Source: Chitinophaga pinensis
GTDB lineage: Bacteria > Bacteroidota > Bacteroidia > 2-12-FULL-35-15
Assembly: GCA_945865315.1 (NCBI GenBank)
Contig: CAMBDK010000013.1
Span: 1 to 45,206 of the forward strand
Length of the DNA: 45,206 bases
Direction: 5' to 3'
Under the pieces are notes generated by a model. The model saw only the letters and a list, made by a program, of their open reading frames with translations. It made no database searches and was not told the origin of the DNA. The position numbers were made by a program, and so were the translations under genes. Shown piece after piece: positions 33,899 to 41,251 of this stretch; positions within the stretch are counted from its first letter, which is position 1; the number at the start of each line of letters is the position of its first letter.

Positions 33899-35074
33899 TT
33901 ACATCATTTCAAAAACTCCTGCTGCGCCTTGCCCAGTTCCTATGCACATTGAAACAATACCGTATTTTTTTTCCCTGCGTTTTAATTCATTAAACAGTTG
34001 TACTGATAATTTTGAGCCCGTACATCCCAGCGGATGACCCAATGAAATAGCGCCCCCATTAACATTTACTATCTCCGGATTCAAATTTAATTCACGAACT
34101 ATTGCTAATGATTGAGAAGCAAATGCTTCATTTAACTCAATTAAATCGATTTGGTTTAAATTCATCCCAGCAATTTTTAATGCTTTTGGGATAGCGGCAA
34201 TAGGTCCAATTCCCATTATACGCGGTGGTACGCCTGCAACAGCATAACTAACTAGTCTGGCAATAGGTTTTAAATTATTTTCCTTCATAAATTTTTCACT
34301 AACTACCATTACAAAGGCTGCACCATCACTAGTTTGAGACGAGTTTCCAGCGGTAACGCTTCCTTTACCATCAAAAACAGGTTTTAATTTTGCAAGCGCT
34401 TCAATTGTTGTATCAGCGCGCGGACCTTCATCTGTGTCAATAATGAAATCTCTATTTTTCTTTTTTCCAGCCTCATCCAAATATGTTTCAGTAACTTTTA
34501 CAGGAGCAATATCATCTTTAAATTTACCTTCTTTAATGGCTTTAATAGCTCTTTGGTGTGAATTAAAAGCAAATGCATCCTGATCCTCCCTGCTAACCTT
34601 ATACTCTTTAGCTACAGCTTCAGCTGTTAATCCCATCCCCCAATAATAATCAGGATTAGAAAGTGCCATATTTGGTTCTGGCACAATTCTCCAGCCCCCC
34701 ATGGGAATTAAACTCATACTTTCTGCACCACCAGCAATAATACAATCCGACAAACCGGCATTAATTTTTGCGGAAGCGATAGCAATACTTTCTAAACCAG
34801 AGGAACAATAACGATTCACAACCATTCCAGGAACCTTATCGGTATTAAAAGCCATTAGGGAAATAAATCTAGCCATATTCAAACCCTGCTCTGCTTCGGG
34901 CATAGCACAGCCTACAATTAAATCATCCACCTGATCATGATTTACTGTTGGTACGGATGCCATTAAATATTTAACAACACTTGCCCCTAACTCATCGGGC
35001 CGTGTGAAACGAAATCCCCCTCTGCCTGCCTTACCAACAGCACTTCGGAAACCTGCTACAATATATGCGTTCAT
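33899..35074 (-). CDS. fadA: Acetyl-CoA C-acyltransferase (3-ketoacyl-CoA thiolase)
   Basis: A 391-residue thiolase that releases acetyl-CoA in the last beta-oxidation step. The acyl-carrying nucleophile is C90 in VVNRYCSSGLES; the other active residues are H347 in ISLGHPLGCTG and C377 in SMCIGTGQGAA. The length is standard for degradative thiolases. It is encoded between the fadB and acyl-CoA dehydrogenase genes, and its product should form a functional pair with the FadB-like protein. The start MNAYIVAGFRSAVGK is typical of the Bacteroidota family. Confidence 0.95.
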   Translation of the reverse strand: MNAYIVAGFRSAVGKAGRGGFRFTRPDELGASVVKYLMASVPTVNHDQVDDLIVGCAMPEAEQGLNMARFISLMAFNTDKVPGMVVNRYCSSGLESIAIASAKINAGLSDCIIAGGAESMSLIPMGGWRIVPEPNMALSNPDYYWGMGLTAEAVAKEYKVSREDQDAFAFNSHQRAIKAIKEGKFKDDIAPVKVTETYLDEAGKKKNRDFIIDTDEGPRADTTIEALAKLKPVFDGKGSVTAGNSSQTSDGAAFVMVVSEKFMKENNLKPIARLVSYAVAGVPPRIMGIGPIAAIPKALKIAGMNLNQIDLIELNEAFASQSLAIVRELNLNPEIVNVNGGAISLGHPLGCTGSKLSVQLFNELKRREKKYGIVSMCIGTGQGAAGVFEMM

Positions 35075-35203
35075 AATTTTTATATTTTAATATTCGATTA
35101 TTTTTATATTTATAAAATTTCAATTCAATTTTTGAAAAAATGTTATTGTTAAAGAGTGAAATTCAGAGGATAAATTTCATAAAAAAAACTAATAACAAAA
35201 GCA

Positions 35204-37579
35204 TTAATTTCTTAATATTTTTCCACCAGTAATAATAGACTGAATCCTTTCCAATGTTTTTTTCTCACCGCACAACGATAAAAAAGCTTCTCGCTCCAAG
35301 TCCAATAAATATTGCTCACTAACTAAAGTTGGTGCGGATAAATCGCCACCACACAATACATATGCTAATTTCTGTGATATTTTTTCGTCATGGGGACTTA
35401 TAAAATTACCTGCTCTCATTGTATTTGCGCCAAGGTATGCTAATCCAAGCGCTTGTTTACCAAGCACTCGTATATCTTTACGCTGCACAGGTTGGGTATA
35501 ACCGGCTTCCGAAATTTCAATACAATTTGCTTTTGCTTCTGTTAATAAACGGTTACGTGAAATTACAATAACATCATTATCTTTTCTTAAATATCCTAAA
35601 TCAAATGCTTCAGCTGCTGAAGTAGAAACTTTAGCTTGCCCGATAGTTAAAAAACGATTACGGAAATTGTTTAGCTCAACATCCCCTTCCTGAAGTTCGT
35701 CTGAAAGCCTTACAGCAAATTCTTTTGATCCACCACCGCCCGGTATTAATCCGACTCCAAATTCTACTAATCCCATATAGGTTTCGGCATGCGCCACTAC
35801 CCTATCAGAATGTAAACTCATTTCGCAAGCACCACCCAATGCTAAATTATGAGGCGCTAATACCACTGGAATAGAGGAATAACGAATACGCATCATGGCA
35901 TTCTGAAATGCTTTAATAGCAAAATTTAATTCGTCATATTCCTGTTCTACTGCCAACATAAATATCATACCTATATTTGCACCAGCACTAAAATTAGCAC
36001 CTTCATTAGAAATTACCAATCCACGGAAATTTTTCTCGGCTATTTCAATTGATTTGTTTATACCCTCAATCACTTCACCACCTATAGAATTCATCTTTGT
36101 ATGAAACTCTAAATTTAAAATTCCATCGCCAATATCGGTGAGTGTTGTGCCGCTATTTTTCCAGACAGTTTTGCTTGCACGAATATTGTCCAATAATATA
36201 AATGACTCTGTTCCAGGTATTACTTTATAGGTTTTGGAAGGGATATCATAATACTTCTTAGCCCCATTTTCTACTTTGTAAAAAGATGTTGCACCACTGG
36301 CAATCATATCAAAAACCCAAGTGGCAGGTTTATTTCCAGCAGCTTCCATTGCTGCAACAGTTTCGGCTACACCTAAAGCATCCCATGCTTCAAATGGCCC
36401 TAATTCCCATGCAAAACCAGCATTCATTGCCGAATCAATTTTAAAAAGCTCGTCAGTAATTTCAGGAATACGGTTACTTACATAAGCAAATAAACCATAA
36501 AAGGAGGCGCGATAAAAATCACCTGCTTTATCTTTTCCGGCAACAAGAACCTTCATGCGGGAGCGCACATTATCAATTGTTTTTGTTGCTTCTAAGGTAG
36601 CAAATTTCGCTTTTTGCGATTGCCTATATTCAAGTGTTTTTAAATCCAATGATTGAATTTCTGACTTCCCGTTGGCCCCCATAACTTTTTTAAAGAAACC
36701 TTGTTCTGTTTTACTTCCTAACCATTTATTTTCTACCATTTTAGAAATATAACTAGGAATTTTAAATGCTTCAATAGCCTCATCACCAGGGCAACTTGCA
36801 GCCACACCATTAGCCACATGAACAAGAGTATCTAAACCAACAACATCACAGGTGCGGAAAGTAGCTGATTTAGGGCGTCCTAAAACGGGGCCAGTTAATT
36901 TATCTACTTCGTCAATTGTCAAACCCATTTTTTCTACAAGATGAAACAAACTCATAATTCCAAACACACCAATTCTATTAGCAATAAAGGCTGGAGTATC
37001 TTTACATAAAACAGTAGTTTTGCCTAGGAATAATTCGCCATAATGCATCAAAAAATCAACCACTTCAGGAGAAGTTTTAGGGGTGGGAATAATTTCGAGT
37101 AATCTTAAATAACGTGGAGGATTAAAAAAATGAGTGCCACAGAAATGTTTTTGGAAATCTTCGCTTCTACCTTCAATCATCAAATGAATTGGAATACCAG
37201 ATGTATTTGAGGTTATAAGAGTTCCTGGCTTGCGGTATTTTTCAACATTTTCAAATACTTGTTTTTTAATATCCAATCTTTCAATTACTACTTCAATGAT
37301 CCAATCACAGGAAGCGATATTTTTAATGTCATCATCGAAATTGCCGGTGGTAACACGTTTTGCATAGGATTTACGATAGATTGGAGAAGGGTTTGACTTT
37401 AACGCAAATTCAAGTGCGTCATTGACAATTTTATTTCTACTTTTTTTATCTTCCGTAGCGCCTTTTGGTAAAATGTCTAATAATAAAACTTCAATACCAA
37501 TGTTTGCAAAATGACAGGCAATGCGACTTCCCATTACACCAGAGCCAAGTACAGCTACTTTTTTTATTATTCTATTCAT
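35204..37579 (-). CDS. fadB: Bifunctional 3-hydroxyacyl-CoA dehydrogenase / enoyl-CoA hydratase
   Basis: A 791-residue beta-oxidation enzyme with the dehydrogenase part first. The NAD-binding motif is VAVLGSGVMGSRIACHFAN (G12, G14, G17); HFFNPPRYLRLLEIIPT and DTPAFIANRIGVFG follow. The enoyl-CoA hydratase/isomerase (crotonase) domain lies at about 485-660, with LVISNEGANFSAGANI, NLALGGACEMSLHSD and GLIPGGGGSKEFAVRL. This order is the reverse of E. coli FadB but normal for the Bacteroidota and Chloroflexi-type protein. It carries out hydration and oxidation of the chain and follows marR by 83 bp, so the two are probably one transcript. Confidence 0.94.
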   Translation of the reverse strand: MNRIIKKVAVLGSGVMGSRIACHFANIGIEVLLLDILPKGATEDKKSRNKIVNDALEFALKSNPSPIYRKSYAKRVTTGNFDDDIKNIASCDWIIEVVIERLDIKKQVFENVEKYRKPGTLITSNTSGIPIHLMIEGRSEDFQKHFCGTHFFNPPRYLRLLEIIPTPKTSPEVVDFLMHYGELFLGKTTVLCKDTPAFIANRIGVFGIMSLFHLVEKMGLTIDEVDKLTGPVLGRPKSATFRTCDVVGLDTLVHVANGVAASCPGDEAIEAFKIPSYISKMVENKWLGSKTEQGFFKKVMGANGKSEIQSLDLKTLEYRQSQKAKFATLEATKTIDNVRSRMKVLVAGKDKAGDFYRASFYGLFAYVSNRIPEITDELFKIDSAMNAGFAWELGPFEAWDALGVAETVAAMEAAGNKPATWVFDMIASGATSFYKVENGAKKYYDIPSKTYKVIPGTESFILLDNIRASKTVWKNSGTTLTDIGDGILNLEFHTKMNSIGGEVIEGINKSIEIAEKNFRGLVISNEGANFSAGANIGMIFMLAVEQEYDELNFAIKAFQNAMMRIRYSSIPVVLAPHNLALGGACEMSLHSDRVVAHAETYMGLVEFGVGLIPGGGGSKEFAVRLSDELQEGDVELNNFRNRFLTIGQAKVSTSAAEAFDLGYLRKDNDVIVISRNRLLTEAKANCIEISEAGYTQPVQRKDIRVLGKQALGLAYLGANTMRAGNFISPHDEKISQKLAYVLCGGDLSAPTLVSEQYLLDLEREAFLSLCGEKKTLERIQSIITGGKILRN

Positions 37580-37662
37580 ATTTTTTTATAAAATTAACAG
37601 GTAGATATTTAATAATTATTTTTCTTTTGTTTTACAATATTATTTGTTTTAATAAATAATTA

Positions 37663-38115
37663 TTACCCTTGCTTCTGCGATTTATGGCGCTGTTCTGCTA
37701 GGAGGGTAATTTCATTAATTATAGTATAAAATTCTTCAATTCTTTGCTTCCCAATTTTTTCTTCAACTAAAGTGTTGAAGTCCCTAACAATATTTTTTGC
37801 AAGTTCTTTATAACCTGTCCCTTTTGGCGTTAATAATAATTTAACTTTACGTTTATCAGAAGTATCTACTTTTTTAATTATCAACTTTTCGGCTTCAAGT
37901 GTTTTTATAATTCTCGAAAGAGATGTACTTTCCATTCCTAATTTAGGTGCTACATCAGTTGCATAGGACCCTTCTTTACTATCAATATTCAAAAGGAAAT
38001 ACCCCATAGAAATTGTACCACCGTGTTGCATTGCCTCGGCATTATACATTCGGCTTATTATTTGCCAACCATTTTTTAATTTTGAATCAACGGTTTCGGT
38101 GCGCTTTATTTTCAT
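37663..38115 (-). CDS. MarR-family transcriptional regulator of the beta-oxidation operon
   Basis: A 150-residue winged-helix protein. The helix-turn-helix region is GSYATDVAPKLGMESTSLSRIIKTLEAEKLI (two helices joined by LGMEST), followed by the wing IKKVDTSDKRKVKLLLTPKG, a clear MarR signature. The N- and C-terminal helices would form the dimer. As first gene of the operon with fadB, fadA and acyl-CoA dehydrogenase, it is the probable repressor, responding to acyl-CoA or fatty acid (inference; the ligand is not shown). A 28-bp palindrome starts 20 bp upstream of its start codon, next to the -7 box, which points to autoregulation. Confidence 0.92.
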   Translation of the reverse strand: MKIKRTETVDSKLKNGWQIISRMYNAEAMQHGGTISMGYFLLNIDSKEGSYATDVAPKLGMESTSLSRIIKTLEAEKLIIKKVDTSDKRKVKLLLTPKGTGYKELAKNIVRDFNTLVEEKIGKQRIEEFYTIINEITLLAEQRHKSQKQG

Positions 38116-38123
38116 TTCGGGAA

Positions 38124-38162
38124 CAAATATAATACATTTTATTATGCAAGCATAATAAAATG
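38124..38162 (-). promoter_or_regulatory. marR promoter and palindromic operator
   Basis: Minus-strand TATATTTG (38131-38124) is a full -7 match. Three bases further upstream lies a perfect inverted repeat: CATTTTATTATGC (38135-38147), AA spacer, GCATAATAAAATG (38150-38162). It occupies the region between the -7 and -33 positions, so a bound MarR dimer would block transcription. The -7 box ends 8 bp before the ATG, giving a very short leader. Confidence 0.75.
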
Positions 38163-38298
38163 CATCTATTTTGTAAATATTTAATTAATAAGGTAGGGGA
38201 AGCATAGGCCGAAACCAAAGGCGGAACTGGTATAAAGTTCAAAAAAATGAGGTGAAAACAGGATAAAGTACTAACATACAGCAGTTAGGTATAAAGTT

Positions 38299-38609
38299 TT
38301 AACCAATACTGATATTAAGGCTAGGTGATTCTACTTGCAATTTCACTTTTGATATAATACTTTTAAAACCGGCATTAAATTGAAAATGCTAGCATTACTT
38401 GCCTTGCTTTCAATCCTTAAAATTTGAGTCTTTTGAACACATATCAATTTAAGTAATTCTTCCTGTGTAAATTTGCTCTCTTTACGCTTCTTTTTAATAG
38501 CTTTTTCGATTAAGTACATTTTAAATCCATACTTAAAATTATCCCTGTTGGGGGTACAAACTTTTCCAATAAGTTTATGTTGAACCTAATCCAATGGGTA
38601 TGTTTTCAT
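38299..38609 (-). pseudogene. Broken HigA-type (Xre HTH) antitoxin gene
   Basis: The minus-strand sequence reads MKTYPLD, then a TAG stop at codon 8 (38588-38586), then continues in the same frame with VQHKLIGKVCTPNRDNF, FKMYLIEKAIKKKRKESK, FTQEELLKLICVQKTQI and LRIESKASNASIFNLM. It then hits TGA (38345-38343). A shift of one base near 38350 restores SKVKLQVESPSLNISIG to a TAA at 38301-38299. The whole gives about 103 codons, the normal size of Bacteroidota HigA-like antitoxins, whose usual form begins MKTYTLDEV and has the same Xre HTH. A toxin gene would be expected just upstream, but only about 95 bp separate it from the subtilase gene and none is seen. A 58-residue frame from ATG 38519 still encodes the HTH. 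Two independent lesions make sequencing error unlikely but not impossible. Confidence 0.75.
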
Positions 38610-38704
38610 TTTTTGTTCTTTAGTATTTTGCTTTTCATTTCTCAACAAAAGAACATAGAAAAATTACATTTTGCACTTATTAATATTTAAGCTATACTAA
38701 TTTT

Positions 38705-40285
38705 TCAATTGAGTTTTTTATTTAATCCCATCAACTCTAAAACAGCATTATTAACATTAACAATACCTCCAGAAACACATAGTTCCTTCATTTTTACTTT
38801 TCTATTACCTGAACCAGGTATAATAACTTTCTTTTTATAACGTACTACAGTTTTCATTAATACAGCCTTTACTTCATCCGCCTTTAATTCAGGAAAATAG
38901 CCCCTAATAACTGCTGCAACACCAGCCACAGTTGGCGATGCCATGCTAGTGCCAGATTCGTTAACATATTTATTATCAGGAATAGTAGAATAAATATCAA
39001 CACCAGGAGCAAATAAATCAACTTTGGTTTTACCAAAATTAGAAAACGAACCTATTAGATTTTTACCTCCACTAAATGAACTAGCACCTACCTCTATCCA
39101 ATTTGGAACAATTCTATCTGAAATTAATTCACGATTAGGAAAAGAAAGTTCTTTGTCGCTATTTTTTGAATCATTACCAGCCGCATGTATCAATAAAACA
39201 TCTTTGGATAATGCATAGTTCAGAGCATCATCCACCAATTTTTTATCAGGAGAATAGTATTTTCCAAAACTCATATTAATAATTTTGGCGCCATTATCTA
39301 CTGCATATTTAATAGCACAAGCAATATCCTTATCCCTCTCATCACCATTTGGAACAGCTCTTATAGGCATAATTTTTACATTAGCAGCTATCCCATTAAT
39401 CCCTATATTATTATTTCTTATTGCAGCAATAATACCTGAAACATGTGTGCCATGGAGCGCGTCGGGCCCCTTTACGCGATTACAGCCATAATATGGATTA
39501 TTCAAATTACTTAAATCGTCCCCAACTATATATTCACGTATTGAATCAGCGTTCATCTGATTATATTTTAGGGAATTTTCAAAATTCTCTTTTCCATTTT
39601 TAAGCTCCTCCTCTAACTTTTCTGGCTTAAGTCCTAGGAGGAATAAAAACTTCATCCTTTTCTTAATTTTTTTATCCAAACCGTTTTCAGGAACAAAATT
39701 CTTCAAGGCTTCCTTAGAAAGCAAACCATTATTTTGTTTTTTTACTTTATCCAAAAAACTGGAAAAAAATTGAATGTTATTTAATTGAAGTTCCAGCGTT
39801 TTTTGTTCATTAAAAAAACTGATCTTTATCTTTTTATAATAAATAAATTCTTTTAATTCAGCATCTATTAATTTTGAAGTATCCGCATTTTCAAACTTTT
39901 TGTTTAGCTTATGAAAAATACGAGCAAGCTCTGACGATTCATAATTGATATCACTATTTTTTCCGCCCAAAAAACTCCAACCATTAACATCATCAATATA
40001 TCCATTCTTATCATCGTCAATATTATTATCAGCTATTTCACCTTCATTTTTCCAAATAATATCTTTTAAATCTTCGTGCTCTATGTCTGTTCCAGAATCA
40101 ATTACTGCAACAATTACAGTATTCGCTTTTTTATCCTTTAAAGAGAGATATGCGTTTTCAAGGCCTATACCATATACCTTATCAGTTAAGGGATTTAATA
40201 ATTGCCAATTTTTAGGTGCTTTTTTTTGAGCTAATAAAGAGGAAGTGAAAAAAATTAACAATAGGAATATGCAATGCTTTACCAT
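38705..40285 (-). CDS. Subtilisin-like serine peptidase (S8 family)
   Basis: A 526-residue secreted protease with a signal peptide (about 1-19, ending SLLAQ). The catalytic triad is D63 (VIAVIDSGTDIEHEDL), H278 (ALHGTHVSGIIAAI) and S447 (ESGTSMASPTVAGVAAV), with oxyanion Asn371 in HAAGNDS. Between Asp and His lie about 215 residues, far more than the 30-60 of subtilisin. The extra part (about 115-260) is helical and rich in Lys and Glu. Acidic segments such as NNIDDDKNGYIDD may bind calcium. No T9SS sorting domain or lipobox is present, so it probably stays in the periplasm or leaves by an unknown route. The antitoxin pseudogene follows directly downstream. Confidence 0.9.
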   Translation of the reverse strand: MVKHCIFLLLIFFTSSLLAQKKAPKNWQLLNPLTDKVYGIGLENAYLSLKDKKANTVIVAVIDSGTDIEHEDLKDIIWKNEGEIADNNIDDDKNGYIDDVNGWSFLGGKNSDINYESSELARIFHKLNKKFENADTSKLIDAELKEFIYYKKIKISFFNEQKTLELQLNNIQFFSSFLDKVKKQNNGLLSKEALKNFVPENGLDKKIKKRMKFLFLLGLKPEKLEEELKNGKENFENSLKYNQMNADSIREYIVGDDLSNLNNPYYGCNRVKGPDALHGTHVSGIIAAIRNNNIGINGIAANVKIMPIRAVPNGDERDKDIACAIKYAVDNGAKIINMSFGKYYSPDKKLVDDALNYALSKDVLLIHAAGNDSKNSDKELSFPNRELISDRIVPNWIEVGASSFSGGKNLIGSFSNFGKTKVDLFAPGVDIYSTIPDNKYVNESGTSMASPTVAGVAAVIRGYFPELKADEVKAVLMKTVVRYKKKVIIPGSGNRKVKMKELCVSGGIVNVNNAVLELMGLNKKLN

Positions 40286-40404
40286 ATCACATTTTAAGTC
40301 TTAAATAATAAATGAATAAATATTAAAAAATAATTTACTAAACTGAAATATTACAATCAGATGAATAAATTCTTAAATTTCATTTTAGAACTTTTAAAAA
40401 AGTA

Positions 40405-40815
40405 TTAACAAAATTCGTTAAAAGCTAATTGTAAATTTTCAGCAATCATTTGAGCACTGCGTCCTTCAATATGATGACGTTCTACAAAATGTACCAACTT
40501 ACCATCTTTAAATAATGCCATAGCAGGGGATGATGGCGGATACGGTGCGAAATATTTTCGTGCCTCAGCAACAGCTTCTGTATCAAAACCAGCAAAAACT
40601 GTAGTAATCCTGTCGGGTCTTTTTGTCCCCTGTACAGCTAGCTTTACACCTGGACGTGCTGCCCCTGCTGCGCATCCGCAAACGGAATTTACAACAACTA
40701 AAACAGATCCTTTACTATTAATTGCCTCTTTTACAGATTCGGGAGTGGTTAAATCCTCAAAACCAAATGTTACAAGCTCTGCTTTCATTGGTTTTACCAT
40801 ACTTTCTGGATACAT
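40405..40815 (-). CDS. brxA: Bacilliredoxin (BrxA/YphP family)
   Basis: A 136-residue thioredoxin-fold protein of the YphP/YqiW family. The active-site CGC motif is at Cys46-Gly47-Cys48 in VVVNSVCGCAAGAARPG; MYPESMVKPMKAEL, RKYFAPYPPSSPAMALF and VHFVERHHIEGRSA are typical of the family. In Bacillus, members remove bacillithiol from proteins. Whether this organism makes bacillithiol cannot be seen here, though some Bacteroidota do. The last residue is a third Cys (NEFC). It is a single cytoplasmic gene with a -7 box about 40 bp upstream. Confidence 0.92.
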   Translation of the reverse strand: MYPESMVKPMKAELVTFGFEDLTTPESVKEAINSKGSVLVVVNSVCGCAAGAARPGVKLAVQGTKRPDRITTVFAGFDTEAVAEARKYFAPYPPSSPAMALFKDGKLVHFVERHHIEGRSAQMIAENLQLAFNEFC

Positions 40816-40856
40816 AATATTTTATATTTTTAATAAATAATTTGAAAATTTTCTTC

Positions 40857-40864
40857 CAAAGTTA
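40857..40864 (-). promoter_or_regulatory. -7 element of brxA
   Basis: Minus-strand TAACTTTG matches TAnnTTTG, 41 bp before the brxA ATG. No TTG lies 19-21 bp further upstream. Confidence 0.45.
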
Positions 40865-41010
40865 CAAAAGATTCTATTATACACTGTATTTAATGTATTA
40901 GAATTGTAATACTCCTAAGTATTTTATCATTTATAAAACATAGAAAATAAAAAAAACAATATTATATTTGATTAAAAAGCATTAAAACTACATTTCCTAT
41001 AAATCAATGT

Positions 41011-41120
41011 TTCGGTAGTTTTTACAATAAATAAAAAAAATACAAAAAAATCAATGGTTTTGAGGCAACAAGTCAATTTCTAAAATAGGCGCCAATAAAA
41101 GGTTAAAAAAAACTACCGAA
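41011..41120. repeat. Widely spaced inverted repeat in the brxA-M16 intergenic region
   Basis: TTCGGTAGTTTTT (41011-41023) is repeated inversely as AAAAACTACCGAA (41108-41120), 13 bp exact, with 84 bp between. Near-direct flanks (CAATGT left, CAATTGT right) hint at target duplication. It could be a fourth small MITE-like element, paired protein-binding sites or a stem-loop. No second copy is in the window. Confidence 0.5.
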
Positions 41121-41220
41121 CAATTGTATATATTTACAAAGCTTATAAAGTCTATAATAAAATAAATAAATAAAAATTGCAAAACAGCTCTTATTAGATT
41201 AAAAATTGGTTCTATTTAGA

Positions 41221-41228
41221 TATATTTG
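41221..41228 (+). promoter_or_regulatory. -7 element of the M16 peptidase gene
   Basis: TATATTTG fully matches TAnnTTTG and lies 23 bp before ATG 41252. No TTG was found at the expected -33 distance. Confidence 0.55.
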
Positions 41229-41251
41229 CTTAAAATTATAAACTATTTAAG

